Part shown: piece by piece, positions 1-8,568 of the stretch
How positions within the stretch are numbered: position 1 is the stretch's first letter
Layout of the letters: each line of letters opens with the position of its first letter
Assembly: GCA_019637645.1 (NCBI GenBank)
Contig: JAHBVH010000130.1
Coordinates: 1-9,635, forward strand
Direction of reading: 5' to 3'
DNA from: Caldilineaceae bacterium
GTDB taxonomy: Bacteria > Chloroflexota > Anaerolineae > Caldilineales > Caldilineaceae
Length of the DNA stretch: 9,635 nt
Translations under genes and position numbers: made by a program
The notes under the pieces: model-generated
The model's input: the letters and a program-made list of their open reading frames with translations, nothing else
What the model was told of the DNA's origin: nothing
The model's database searches: none

Positions 1-682
1 CAACGATCTGTCGTTTGCCCTGAAGCCAGGCGAAGTGCTCGGGCTCTTGGGGCGTACTGGCAGTGGCAAGACCACTATCGCGCGCTTGCTGCTTCGCCTC
101 TATGATCCCCAAGCGGGCCAAATTTTGTTGGATGACCAAGATGTGCGTTCACTGCAGGATGCCAGTTTACGCCGTCAGGTGGGGATCGTCACGCAGCATG
201 TCCAACTCTTTCCTGCCTCGGTGCGCGACAACCTCACCTTTTTTGATCCAAGTTATGGTGATGCGCGCATTCTCGAAGTTCTGCACGAAATCGGCCTTGG
301 GGCTTGGTACGCGACCTTGCCGGACGGACTCGATACGCGTCTCAGCCCAGGCGGGGCCAATCTTTCCACGGGAGAAGCACAGTTGTTGGCCTTTGCCCGG
401 GTCTTTCTGGCCGAGCCGACCTTGGTGATCTTGGATGAAGCTTCGTCGCGGCTGGACCCAGCAACCGAGCGGCTGTTGGATGCGACCATGGACAAATTAT
501 TGCAAGGACGGACCGCGATCATGATTGCCCATCGGCTGGCAACGGTGCAGCGCGCCGACCGCATTCTTATCCTGGCGCAAGGACGCGTCGTCGAAGAAGG
601 GGCGCGCACGGTGCTGGCCGCTGATCCGACTTCCCACTATGCCCAACTACTCAGCGCGGGCTCACAGGAGTTACTGGCATGA
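1..682 (+). CDS. ABC exporter half-transporter, C-terminal ATP-binding domain (5' partial)
   Basis: This is the nucleotide-binding domain of an ABC transporter. The reading frame is open from base 2 with typical pre-Walker A sequence, so the real start lies left of the window; the in-frame GTG at 35 is internal. Visible motifs are Walker A GRTGSGKT (50-73), Q-loop VTQHVQLF, signature LSTGE (362-376) in place of LSGGQ, Walker B LVILDE with the catalytic Glu at 437-439, D-loop SSRLD, and the switch His in AHR (530-532). Domain order and resemblance to exporter NBDs suggest that a missing N-terminal half supplies six membrane helices, making a cytoplasmic-facing half-transporter. Its stop overlaps the next gene's start as ATGA, so the two are translationally coupled and probably form a heterodimer. 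The Walker site is intact, but the signature is altered (G to T, Q to E). The substrate cannot be deduced from the sequence. Confidence 0.95.
   Translation, partial: NDLSFALKPGEVLGLLGRTGSGKTTIARLLLRLYDPQAGQILLDDQDVRSLQDASLRRQVGIVTQHVQLFPASVRDNLTFFDPSYGDARILEVLHEIGLGAWYATLPDGLDTRLSPGGANLSTGEAQLLAFARVFLAEPTLVILDEASSRLDPATERLLDATMDKLLQGRTAIMIAHRLATVQRADRILILAQGRVVEEGARTVLAADPTSHYAQLLSAGSQELLA
666..670 (+). promoter_or_regulatory. Ribosome binding site for the second ABC gene
   Basis: AGGAG lies inside the end of the upstream ABC gene, 8 nt before the ATG at 679. It supports this ATG as the start and fits coupled translation across the 4 bp overlap. Confidence 0.75.
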
Positions 683-2466
683 CGACCACTTGGCACTATT
701 TACGCGCCCTGATTCTGCCGCGGCGTTGGTTCTTCTTGCGGATTACGACCAGCCGGATCATTGCCCATCTGATGGCGGTGCACGGTGTGGGGTTATTGAC
801 ACGCGCCTTCTTTGACCGTCTGACGGGCGAAGGCAACGTCACCCTGAGCATTGAAGCGATTGCTGTGCTGATGATCACTATTGAGATTGCTCGGCGGGTG
901 ATCCATATTTGGACACACCTAGGCGTGGTCGAGTGGAATTATGATACGGGGACGCTCCTCCGGCGTAATATTTTCCAGCATGTGTTGGGCGTACCAGGGG
1001 CACAGCCTCTGCCCAGTTCAGCCGGGGATGCGGTTAGCCGGTTGCGCGATGATACGGCGCAAATTGCCAACTTTACGGGGCAGAGCTTGCAACGGCTCCT
1101 CTCGCACTATGTCTTTGGCATCACGGCCGCCATGATTCTCTTGCGCATCAATGCGCAGATTGCGCTCTTGGTCTTTCTGCCCCTCGTTGCCGTGTTGATG
1201 GTGGCGAACATGGCGCGTAAACGGATCACCCATTTGCGGCGCGCGAGCCAACAAGCCACCGGCAATGTCACCGGTTTTATTGGCGACATCTTTGGCATTG
1301 TGCTGGCCATTAAAGTCGCCGGGGCCGAAACACGCGTGGCCGACTATTTCCGCCAGCTCAATGAAGCGCGCCGCCAAGCGACCCTCAAAGCCCGCCTGCT
1401 CGATGAAACGCTGCTTGCCATCTTCTATAATGCCAGTTCTGTGGGGGTGGGCTTTATCTTGTTACTGGCCGGACAAGCCATGCAGGCCGGGACCTTTACC
1501 TTGGGTGACTTCTCCCTCTTTGTCTACTATCTGGATTTTGTCAGCGGCATGATTAGCGGCACAGGTTCGACCATGAATAGCTATCGCCAGACGCAAGTCG
1601 CGCTGGAGCGTCTGAACACTTTGATCCAGGATGCGCCAACCGGACATTTGGTCCAGCCTACGCCCGTCTATGTCAAAGGACCCTTGCCCGCGGTTCCCTA
1701 TATTGCCAAGCAAGCGCGTGACCGCCTTGAACAACTGGAGATCAAGCATTTGCGCTATCACTATCCCAATAGCAATAGTGGTATTGAGGATATTTCCCTG
1801 ACGCTGCCCCGTGGTTCGCTGACGGTCATCACGGGGCGTGTGGGCGCGGGCAAAACGACGTTGTTACGGACTATCCTGGGGTTGCTGCCCAAGCAAGCTG
1901 GGGAGATTGCTTGGAATGGCGAGCCGGTGCTCGATCCGGCTCGCTTTTTGGTGCCACCGCGCGTTGCCTATGTCAGCCAAGTGCCCCATTTATTCAGCGA
2001 TACGCTGCGTCATAATATTTTGTTGGGGTTGCCAGAGCAGGAGGTGGATCTAGTGGGGGCCATCCACGCCGCCATGCTTGATCCCGACCTCGCTACCTTG
2101 TCCCAGGGTTTGGAGACTGCCGTGGGGCCAAAGGGGCTCAAGCTATCGGGCGGACAAGTGCAACGCACTGCCACCGCCCGCGCCTTGGTGACCGCCGCTG
2201 AATTGTTGGTCTTTGATGATCTCTCCAGCGCGCTGGATATCAACACCGAGCTGGCCTTATGGCAAGGACTGCTAGCCGCGCCGACGCGCACCTATCTCGT
2301 CGTTTCTCATCGTCCCCATGTGTTGCAGCAAGCCGACCAAATTGTGCTGCTCAAGCAGGGACATGCCGAAAAGGTGGGGACACTGCAAGAGCTTCTTGCG
2401 TGTAGTGAGGAAATGCGGCAACTCTGGGATCACGCGGGGCGCGCCGCCAGGCCCAACGCCGCGTAA
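679..2466 (+). CDS. ABC exporter half-transporter (TMD-NBD) with degenerate Walker B
   Basis: This 595-residue protein is the usual length of a half-size ABC exporter. Residues about 25-300 are the membrane domain, with hydrophobic stretches near 25-44, 57-78, 139-155, 159-179, 242-270 and 275-293. Residues about 350-595 are the ATP-binding domain: A-loop Tyr362 in the YHYP stretch, Walker A GRVGAGKT (386-393), Q-loop YVSQVPHLF, signature LSGGQ (489-493), Walker B ending in FDD (512-514), D-loop SSALD, and switch His544. Asp514 occupies the position of the catalytic Glu. In the family this marks the half that contributes the non-hydrolytic ATP site of an asymmetric heterodimer. The partner is the preceding gene, whose signature motif is imperfect in the matching way. 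The start at 679 has an AGGAG site 8 nt upstream and overlaps the previous stop. The probable role is ATP-driven export of a lipid, peptide or drug-like compound; the substrate is unknown. Confidence 0.93.
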   Translation: MTTTWHYLRALILPRRWFFLRITTSRIIAHLMAVHGVGLLTRAFFDRLTGEGNVTLSIEAIAVLMITIEIARRVIHIWTHLGVVEWNYDTGTLLRRNIFQHVLGVPGAQPLPSSAGDAVSRLRDDTAQIANFTGQSLQRLLSHYVFGITAAMILLRINAQIALLVFLPLVAVLMVANMARKRITHLRRASQQATGNVTGFIGDIFGIVLAIKVAGAETRVADYFRQLNEARRQATLKARLLDETLLAIFYNASSVGVGFILLLAGQAMQAGTFTLGDFSLFVYYLDFVSGMISGTGSTMNSYRQTQVALERLNTLIQDAPTGHLVQPTPVYVKGPLPAVPYIAKQARDRLEQLEIKHLRYHYPNSNSGIEDISLTLPRGSLTVITGRVGAGKTTLLRTILGLLPKQAGEIAWNGEPVLDPARFLVPPRVAYVSQVPHLFSDTLRHNILLGLPEQEVDLVGAIHAAMLDPDLATLSQGLETAVGPKGLKLSGGQVQRTATARALVTAAELLVFDDLSSALDINTELALWQGLLAAPTRTYLVVSHRPHVLQQADQIVLLKQGHAEKVGTLQELLACSEEMRQLWDHAGRAARPNAA

Positions 2467-2490
2467 ATCCCTGTAATCCGGTCAATGGTG

Positions 2491-2511
2491 CCACAGGCTG
2501 AAGCCCTGTGG
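2491..2511. terminator. Hairpin after the ABC operon, possible terminator
   Basis: CCACAGG and CCTGTGG form a 7 bp stem with a 7 nt loop, 25 bp after the ABC stop codon. There is no following T-run, so intrinsic termination is uncertain. The same hairpin is also the left arm of the larger inverted-repeat element at 2491-2720. Confidence 0.35.
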
Positions 2512-2720
2512 CTGGTACGATAAGCTGCGCTGATGAAGGGTAAGCAATTAAACCGGTGGACCTTACTCGTGCGCTTTCGCGCAGCTTGACCGAGCAGGCG
2601 CTGATTTCAATCAGCGCTGGATTACCGAAGCTAATGGTTAACCTTCATAAGCGCACTCCTGCTTCATAGCCTGCTTTTAGCGGGGCTTGCACGAGCAGGC
2701 ACAGGGCTTCAGCCTGTGCC
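2491..2720. repeat. Intergenic element of nested inverted repeats (MITE-like or structured RNA)
   Basis: This gene-free stretch is dominated by inverted repeats. A 19 bp core, CACAGGGCTTCAGCCTGTG, occurs at 2700-2718 and in reverse complement at 2492-2510. Each copy is itself a hairpin, and the two bracket the element. Further in, 2527-2545 and 2636-2654 are inverted copies of each other (16 of 19 positions by hand alignment). AAGCTGCGC at 2522-2530 pairs with GCGCAGCTT at 2579-2587. The stretch 2598-2617 is a near-perfect 9 bp inverted repeat, GCGCTGATT/AATCAGCGC. GCCTGCT at 2669-2675 pairs with AGCAGGC at 2694-2700. No ORF of note and no clear target duplication were found at the ends. It could be a non-autonomous mobile repeat, a REP-like family member or a folded RNA; the sequence alone does not decide. 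Confidence 0.6.
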
Positions 2721-2811
2721 GCCTGCCAACATTAGCAACAATCCCTGTTTTCTACGAAGCTCAACGTAACCCAAACTACAACGCCGAGCGCTAGGCCCAT
2801 GCGCGCTTTTT

Positions 2812-2820
2812 TGTTATAAT
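2812..2820 (+). promoter_or_regulatory. Extended -10 promoter for dnaE
   Basis: TGTTATAAT is a perfect extended -10 element (TG-n-TATAAT). No good TTGACA lies about 17 bp upstream, as expected for an extended -10 promoter. Transcription would start near 2827, giving a dnaE leader of about 128 nt. The short stretch between the repeat element and this promoter (2721-2811) shows nothing else recognisable. Confidence 0.6.
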
Positions 2821-2858
2821 CAAAGGCTACTGTAGAACATTGGTTTTACGTGGACCGG

Positions 2859-2923
2859 GGTCAACCTACCCATTTTCTATCCCCTAGCCCTAGTATGAGG
2901 CTATCTAGCCCTTGTGGTTGACC
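2859..2923 (+). promoter_or_regulatory. Structured dnaE leader with inverted and direct repeats
   Basis: Within the predicted dnaE 5' leader, GGTCAACC (2859-2866) and GGTTGACC (2916-2923) are a perfect 8 bp inverted pair. They enclose a smaller stem, TAGCC (2885-2889) with GGCTA (2899-2903). CTAGCCCT occurs twice as a direct repeat (2884-2891 and 2905-2912), with starts 21 bp apart, about two helical turns. This could be a folded regulatory leader or a binding site for a regulator downstream of the promoter. No known riboswitch was recognised. Confidence 0.4.
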
Positions 2924-2954
2924 GAGAACAGCTGGTTTATTACAGGAAAAAGTC

Positions 2955-5900
2955 ATGGCCAACGACTTCGTACATCTCCACGTCCATTCCGAATATTCTA
3001 TGCTCGACGGCCTAGGCCGGATTAAAGAGCTGGTGAAAGAGGCCAAGCGCTTGGGCCAACAGGCCTTGGCGCTGACCGATCATGGGGTCATGCATGGCGC
3101 GATTGAATTTTTCCGCGCGTGCAAGGAGAACGAGATCAAGCCCATTGTGGGCATTGAAGCCTATCAGACGGTTTGGGGGCGACCGATGGGGGGGCGCGAC
3201 GGCCAGCTTGATCGGGAGAACTATCACCTCCTGTTGCTGGCCAAGAACATGACTGGCTACCGTAACCTGCTCAAAATTGCCAGCCACAGTCAACTTAATG
3301 GCTACTACTATCGCCCCCGTGTCGACCATGATTTTCTGGCTAATCATGCCGAAGGGATCGTCTGCACCACGGGCTGTTTAGGGGCCGAGGTGCCGCAACT
3401 GCTCATGCAGGGCAAGGAACAAGAAGCCTATGAGCGCTTTGGTTGGTATGTTGATGTCTTTGGCAAAGAGAATTTTTATATTGAATTGCAGGAACATAGC
3501 ATTCCTGAACTGATCCCGGTTAATAAAGCCTTGGCCCCTTGGGCCGAAAAGTTTGGCGTGGGGCTGCTGGCGACCAATGATGTCCACTATGTCAAGGAAG
3601 CTGACGCCGATCCCCATGAGATGCTGCTCTGTGTGCAGACAGGGGAGAGCATCAAGTCCGAAAAGCGCATGCGGCTGAGCGATCAGAGCTATTTCCTCAA
3701 GAGCCGTGCCCAGATGGAGGAGACTTTCCGCCCTTTCATCGATCTACCCGCCAGCGCCTATGACAATTCGCTGCGGATCGCCGACATGTGCGAGGTGGAC
3801 CTCGAAGATAAGAACTACCACCTGCCGGACATGCCCATCCCAGAGGGCTTTACCTATGATACCTATCTGCGCCACCTGACCGAAGAGGGGTTGGCGCGGC
3901 TCTATGGCGAGCGGGCCCCTAATGAAGAGATTCAGAAGCGCAAAGAGTTTGAGTTAAGTGTCATTGCCAAGATGGGTTTTTCCATCTACTTTTTGATCGT
4001 GGGTGACCTCTGCGGCTTTGCCAAGAGTCGCAACATCTGGTGGAATGTGCGTGGTTCTGGGGCCGGTTCGCTGGTGGCCTACTGTATTGGCATCACCGGG
4101 CTCGATCCGCTCAAGAACAGCTTGATCTTTGAGCGCTTCCTCAACCCGGCCCGTGTCACTATGCCCGATTTTGATCTGGACTTTCCCGACGACCAACGGG
4201 AAGAGATGATCCGCTATACCATTGAAAAGTATGGCAAAGATCAGGTCGCGCAGATTGTCACCTTTGGGCGAATGAAGGCGCGAGCGGCCATTAAAGATGT
4301 CGGGCGGGCCCAGGAAGTGCCGCTCAACCAAGTGAACCGCATTGCCCAATTGATCCCCGCCATCCCTGGCAAGCCCGTGACGATCATGGATGTGATGACC
4401 GAGGGTCATGAATTTTACAACCCCGAGTTAGTCCAGCTCTACCAGAGTGAGCCTTGGGTAACGAGCCTGCTCGACTATTCGATGAAGCTGGAAGGGGTGA
4501 CGCGCCACTCGGGGATTCACGCGGCCGCGGTGATTGTGGCCGACAAGGAGTTGGTTCACTACGCGCCGCTCATGCGCCCCAGCAAGGGGAGCGTCACCGA
4601 CACGGTGGCCCAATTTGAGTTCCCGATTTTGGAATCGATCGGGCTACTCAAGGTTGACTTCCTCGGCCTGAGCACCCTGTCTGTCATGCGCGAGGCTGGG
4701 CGGCTGATTCAGGAGCGTCATGCCATTGAGTATACGCTCGCCAGCATCCCCTTTGAAGGCGAAGTGACCGCACAAGCTTTTAAGTTGCTCTCCAGCGGTG
4801 AAGTGAGCGGCGTCTTCCAAGTGGAAAGCGCGGGCATGCGCCGTGTGCTGACCGAAATGAAGCCGCACCTCTTTGAGCATATCATCGCCACCATCTCGCT
4901 CTATCGACCCGGGCCGTTAGAGTACATTCCTAACTATATTCGGCGTCTCCATGGGGAAGAGCCGATTGAATTCAAACATCCCAGCCTGGAATCGATCTTG
5001 GGAGAGACCTTAGGTATTTGTGTCAGCGGCGATGCCTTGGTGACCGATGCACGCACGGGCCGACGTTATCGCCTGGATGAGGTAAACCAACTTGACGAGT
5101 TTGCCATTCAGGGGGTTGACGAAGATTGGCAGCCAGCGATTGGGCGGGTTACGCATTGGATCGACAGTGGGATCAAGCCGGTTTATCGGGTGACGTTGCG
5201 CAATGGGGCTGAGATCAAGGTGACGGCAGACCATCGCTTGTTGACCGAACAAGGGTGGCAGCCACTGCGGGATTTACAAGTTGGCGATTATATCGCCACG
5301 CCGCACCGCCTCTTTGGCTCAGAAGCCGTACGGGCAAGCGAAATCGACCGGCGTCAATTGCGGGTGTTGGCCTATCTCCTTGCCGATGGCAGCTTGGCGA
5401 GCATGGCCTCGGTTGACTTTGTCTCTAAAGATCCGGCTATGTTGGCCGAATATCAACAATGTCTGACCGTTTTTCCGGATCTGCGGCCCGTCCTTACAGA
5501 ACAGATCCGGGATGTCACTCGAGTCGGTGTGGCCAAAGCGGTAGCGAGTGCATTGCCCTATCACTCACCCACCTCCCTCCTGACCTGGCTGCGTGCGCTT
5601 GGCTTGAAACATCCGGCTGGTAGTCGCCCAGGTGGGCTACGTAGCCATGAGAAATTTGTCCCGGCCTTTGTCTTCCAACTAGGGGAGGAGGAGATTGCTT
5701 TCTTCCTGGCCTCGCTGTGGGACTGCGACGGCTATATGGGCAATCGCTTATGTCATTATAAGACGATTTCGAAACAGCTTGCGACGGATCTCCAAACGCT
5801 CTTGTTGCGGCTTGGCATTCGCTCCACCATTTACATTTCTGAATATACCAATCCAATACCGGACACAGAAGTACCGGACACAGAAGAAGGCGTCCATCGG

Positions 5901-8498
5901 CAGGGGTATCAGGTTACTGTCTACGATACAGCCAAACTGGCAACATTGCTGCAGCCATCTATGGTCAGCCCTAAAAAAGCGGTGCTGTGTACCAGCTATA
6001 GCAACACCACTATCGAACGGCTCCCCTTCATTGCCGAGGTGGATGCTAAAATCGGGTTGCCCTATAAAACGTTGATGCGCGATTATGGTGTTGATCGGCA
6101 ACACTTTTATGCAAAGGCGAAAACCGCGCGCCCGCGGATCTCGACGCAGGTGATCGAGCCTTTGCTCCAAGCCTTCCCCCTTACGGAGACGCAACGGCGC
6201 ACCGGGGTAGCTTGGGAAGCGATCGTTGCCATTGAGTTTGTCGGCGATGAACATGTGTATGATCTGACTGTCGAAGGGCTGCATAGCTTTGTCGCCAATA
6301 ATATTATTGTCCACAACTGTATCTATCAAGAGCAGATCATTCAAATTCTGACCAAGTTGGCTGGTTACACCGCTGGTGAAGCCGACCTGGTCCGCCGCGC
6401 CATTAGCAAGAAAAAAGCGTCGGACATTGAAAAGCACAAGAAGATCTTTGTCGAAGGGTGTCACAAAAACAACATTCCCAAAGACGCTGCCGAGGCCATC
6501 TACGGTGACATCGAGTTCTTTGCGCGGTATGGGTTCAACAAATCACACGCCGCCGATTACGCGGTTATCACCGTGCAAACGGCCTTCCTCAAGGCGCACT
6601 ACCCCGTTGAGTACATGGCCGCGTTGCTGCTCATTGAGCGGGACAAGACCGAAAAGGTCGTTAACTTTATCAATGAGTGTCGGCGCATGGGCATTAGTGT
6701 CTTGGCACCGGATGTGAACTACAGTGGCCTAGACTTTGAAATTCAGGAGCTGCCCTCTGGCGTGGAAGCCGCGAACCCGGACCCGATGTTGGCCTTTACG
6801 TTCCCGGTGCCACCGGGCAGCGCCATTCGCTTTGGCATGGCCGCGGTCAAGATGGTGGGCGAAGGCCCGGTCAAAGTCATCCTGGAAGCGCGCCAGGAAG
6901 GTGGCCCCTTTACGAGCTTGGAAGATCTGGCCGACCGGGTGGATCTGCGCAAAGTGGGCAAGCGTCCGCTCGAATGTCTGATGAAGGTTGGCGCGTTGGA
7001 TCGTTTTGGCAAGCGTAGCCAATTGTTGGCCGTGCTGGATCAACTGGTGGCAAATTCGGCCAGCGCGCATGATGCACGCGCCAGCGGACAACTAGATCTC
7101 TTTGGGGGTGTTGCCTCAGCCTCGATTTCTACTATCAGGTTGCCGATCCTGGACGAAGTAAAGAGCCGTGAGAAGTTGACCTGGGAAAAAGAACTTCTTG
7201 GTGTCTATGCGGCCAGCCATCCAATGCAAAGTTTGGGGATCGACATGAGCAAAATTGTCACCTGCTACTGTAACGAACTGAGTGAAGAGCATAACGGCAA
7301 GAACGTGACCCTGGCCGGGATGATCACCAGCGTGCGCACCATTAACACCAAAAAAGGTGATCAGATGGCTTTTGTCCAGTTGGAAGATCGCCAAGGTCAA
7401 TGTGAAGTGGTGGTCTTTCCACGCACCTACGCCGAAGTAAAAGAAAAGCTCGTGCCCGATAGCCTAGTGATCATGAAGGGCAAAGCCCAAACACGCGAAG
7501 GGCAGACGAGCTTGCTGGTCGATTCGATCCAGAACTATGTCGATCAAGCTGTGGCGGGTGGCGAAGAGCCCACCCAATATCAGCGCCCGCTGCTCGATGC
7601 CGTCCCTACCATTAACGGCCTGGTAATCAATGAGGCCACTTCTGGCTATGATGCGGGGGGAATGGACAGCTTTGGTATGGGGGATTTTGTCACGGGGGAT
7701 GAAGAGTCCTTTGGTGGTGATGAAGAAAATCCATTCCGCTATGAGCCGCCCGCTTGGCTGATGGACGCACCGAAGCCTGCGTTGGACGCCGCCCCCGAAG
7801 CGGCTGAGCCCGTGGCCGAGCCGCCTGCCCTGGAAACAGACCCCACAACACCAGCCCCCCAACCGCCGCCGGTCCAACCAGCACCGGAGCCTAACAAGCG
7901 CATTCGTGTGACGGGGTCTCTGACGGGGGCGATGAATCATCCCCCCAAGGAGCCATCCACCCCTCCTGCGAATGGCGCAGCCCACGAGCCTAGCCATGGC
8001 AATGGGCATCAACCCGAGCCCGTCACCAAGGCGGTGACCGAACCGTCTACGCCTACCGTGCCCAAGGTGGAAAGTCCCGCAAAGAGCCCGGCCGCGGTTG
8101 CGCCAAGTGCCGAGCCGACCAAAAGCAATGGCCATGGTGGCACGCCAAGCCGACCCAAGGCAACCACGGAGGCCGCCCCCACTGGCGCGAATGGGGCCAG
8201 TGGGGGACATCGTGCTGGCCGCGCGCCTGATCGTCCTGCGCCGCGCGGCAATGGGCGGCACCTCCGGATCACCTTCCGGCGTAGTGGTGATTTGGATCGC
8301 GATAAATATCGCCTCAAAGAGATCTACGATCATGTGCGCGACCCGCGTGGCCGTGATCGCTTCTTTATTGTTGTGGAATCTAATGGTCAGCGCTACGAAC
8401 TGGCTTTCCCAAACGATCCTTGTTCGATCAGCGAGCGCTTGGTGAGTGAGTTAACCAAACATTTCCGGGTTGAAGTCGTCGTTGGCACGGAAGAGTAG
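2955..8498 (+). CDS. dnaE: DNA polymerase III alpha subunit (DnaE) precursor containing an intein
   Basis: Replicative DNA polymerase, C family; 1847 residues, of which 433 (689-1121) are an intein, leaving 1414 after splicing. N-terminal PHP domain: candidate metal ligands H9, H11, D18, H43, E68, H91, C141, D209 and H211 are all present, suggesting an active PHP exonuclease. The palm carries PDFDLDF (404-410; D407 and D409) and VDFLGL (D568), the usual three catalytic Asp residues. After the intein come [12 protein letters not shown] and YGFNKSHA of the fingers, a helix-hairpin-helix region, the clamp-binding motif QLDLF (1379-1383) and an OB fold (about 1451-1533). Residues about 1597-1766 are a Pro/Ala/Glu- and NG/GH-rich linker, followed by a charged terminal domain (about 1767-1847) I cannot name. 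The ATG at 2955 has AGGA 7 nt upstream (2944-2947), and [15 protein letters not shown] is a standard DnaE start. The gene appears monocistronic, with its own promoter and terminator hairpins. Confidence 0.98.
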   Translation: MANDFVHLHVHSEYSMLDGLGRIKELVKEAKRLGQQALALTDHGVMHGAIEFFRACKENEIKPIVGIEAYQTVWGRPMGGRDGQLDRENYHLLLLAKNMTGYRNLLKIASHSQLNGYYYRPRVDHDFLANHAEGIVCTTGCLGAEVPQLLMQGKEQEAYERFGWYVDVFGKENFYIELQEHSIPELIPVNKALAPWAEKFGVGLLATNDVHYVKEADADPHEMLLCVQTGESIKSEKRMRLSDQSYFLKSRAQMEETFRPFIDLPASAYDNSLRIADMCEVDLEDKNYHLPDMPIPEGFTYDTYLRHLTEEGLARLYGERAPNEEIQKRKEFELSVIAKMGFSIYFLIVGDLCGFAKSRNIWWNVRGSGAGSLVAYCIGITGLDPLKNSLIFERFLNPARVTMPDFDLDFPDDQREEMIRYTIEKYGKDQVAQIVTFGRMKARAAIKDVGRAQEVPLNQVNRIAQLIPAIPGKPVTIMDVMTEGHEFYNPELVQLYQSEPWVTSLLDYSMKLEGVTRHSGIHAAAVIVADKELVHYAPLMRPSKGSVTDTVAQFEFPILESIGLLKVDFLGLSTLSVMREAGRLIQERHAIEYTLASIPFEGEVTAQAFKLLSSGEVSGVFQVESAGMRRVLTEMKPHLFEHIIATISLYRPGPLEYIPNYIRRLHGEEPIEFKHPSLESILGETLGICVSGDALVTDARTGRRYRLDEVNQLDEFAIQGVDEDWQPAIGRVTHWIDSGIKPVYRVTLRNGAEIKVTADHRLLTEQGWQPLRDLQVGDYIATPHRLFGSEAVRASEIDRRQLRVLAYLLADGSLASMASVDFVSKDPAMLAEYQQCLTVFPDLRPVLTEQIRDVTRVGVAKAVASALPYHSPTSLLTWLRALGLKHPAGSRPGGLRSHEKFVPAFVFQLGEEEIAFFLASLWDCDGYMGNRLCHYKTISKQLATDLQTLLLRLGIRSTIYISEYTNPIPDTEVPDTEEGVHRQGYQVTVYDTAKLATLLQPSMVSPKKAVLCTSYSNTTIERLPFIAEVDAKIGLPYKTLMRDYGVDRQHFYAKAKTARPRISTQVIEPLLQAFPLTETQRRTGVAWEAIVAIEFVGDEHVYDLTVEGLHSFVANNIIVHNCIYQEQIIQILTKLAGYTAGEADLVRRAISKKKASDIEKHKKIFVEGCHKNNIPKDAAEAIYGDIEFFARYGFNKSHAADYAVITVQTAFLKAHYPVEYMAALLLIERDKTEKVVNFINECRRMGISVLAPDVNYSGLDFEIQELPSGVEAANPDPMLAFTFPVPPGSAIRFGMAAVKMVGEGPVKVILEARQEGGPFTSLEDLADRVDLRKVGKRPLECLMKVGALDRFGKRSQLLAVLDQLVANSASAHDARASGQLDLFGGVASASISTIRLPILDEVKSREKLTWEKELLGVYAASHPMQSLGIDMSKIVTCYCNELSEEHNGKNVTLAGMITSVRTINTKKGDQMAFVQLEDRQGQCEVVVFPRTYAEVKEKLVPDSLVIMKGKAQTREGQTSLLVDSIQNYVDQAVAGGEEPTQYQRPLLDAVPTINGLVINEATSGYDAGGMDSFGMGDFVTGDEESFGGDEENPFRYEPPAWLMDAPKPALDAAPEAAEPVAEPPALETDPTTPAPQPPPVQPAPEPNKRIRVTGSLTGAMNHPPKEPSTPPANGAAHEPSHGNGHQPEPVTKAVTEPSTPTVPKVESPAKSPAAVAPSAEPTKSNGHGGTPSRPKATTEAAPTGANGASGGHRAGRAPDRPAPRGNGRHLRITFRRSGDLDRDKYRLKEIYDHVRDPRGRDRFFIVVESNGQRYELAFPNDPCSISERLVSELTKHFRVEVVVGTEE
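5019..6317 (+). other. Intein with LAGLIDADG homing endonuclease, inserted in DnaE
   Basis: A 433-residue in-frame protein intron interrupts GI/CIYQEQ of DnaE. It begins with Cys1 (CVSGDALV, splicing block A). Block B has T69-A-D-H72. Block F is [12 protein letters not shown]. The C-terminus is IIVHN with the penultimate His and last Asn, followed by Cys+1 of the extein (6318-6320). All splicing residues are present, so splicing should work. The centre carries a two-motif homing endonuclease: LAYLLADGS with Asp123 and [12 protein letters not shown] with Asp237, both acidic residues kept, so the nuclease may be active. A leucine-rich LLLRLGI stretch fits block H. About 90 residues between the nuclease and block F have a helical, basic character ([17 protein letters not shown]) that could bind DNA. 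The site differs from the split cyanobacterial DnaE intein (Y/GFNKSH), which here is uninterrupted. Confidence 0.96.
5857..5886 (+). repeat. Exact 15 bp tandem duplication inside the intein
   Basis: TACCGGACACAGAAG occurs twice head to tail (5857-5871 and 5872-5886) with no mismatch. It keeps the frame and encodes PDTE-V-PDTE in the endonuclease part of the intein, after the second LAGLIDADG motif. Perfect identity suggests a recent slipped-strand or duplication event. Confidence 0.9.
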
Positions 8499-8521
8499 CT
8501 TTATTCAAAACGCATTGATGC

Positions 8522-8568
8522 GCTCTTGCACCGGTCAGGTTTTCTAAACCTGACCGGTGTGGAAGAGC
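8522..8568. terminator. Long hairpin, dnaE terminator (probably bidirectional)
   Basis: CACCGGTCAGGTTT (8529-8542) pairs perfectly over 14 bp with 8546-8559, leaving a TCT loop. After a small internal bulge, GCTCTT (8522-8527) pairs with AAGAGC (8563-8568). It starts 24 bp after the dnaE stop codon, between convergent genes. There is no strong T-run after the stem, so the mode of termination is uncertain, but stem strength and position favour transcript ending or 3' end protection. Confidence 0.7.

Noticed and set aside
2491..2720. CRISPR array or insertion sequence
   Set aside because: The repeats are inverted and nested, not regularly spaced direct repeats, and no transposase fragment was found in any frame.
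2895..2921. 8-codon leader peptide ORF in the dnaE leader
   Set aside because: No Shine-Dalgarno sequence precedes it and it has no run of regulatory codons. A chance ATG is more likely.
2861..3046. 61-codon minus-strand frame over the dnaE start
   Set aside because: It overlaps the dnaE leader and N-terminus, has no ribosome site, and its product shows no family features.
5748..6464. Long open frame on the minus strand across the intein
   Set aside because: It lies antisense to the intein and C-extein coding sequence, has no recognisable motif or convincing ribosome site, and crosses the intein-extein boundary. It is a shadow frame.
6520..6545. Second intein at the YGFNKSH site used by cyanobacterial split inteins
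   Set aside because: The motif reads through without interruption ([14 protein letters not shown]), so there is no insertion.
7464..8333. 289-codon open frame on the minus strand opposite the DnaE tail
   Set aside because: Its Arg/Gly-rich, low-complexity composition is the mirror of the Pro/Ala-rich linker in a GC-rich region. No domain or start signal is visible.
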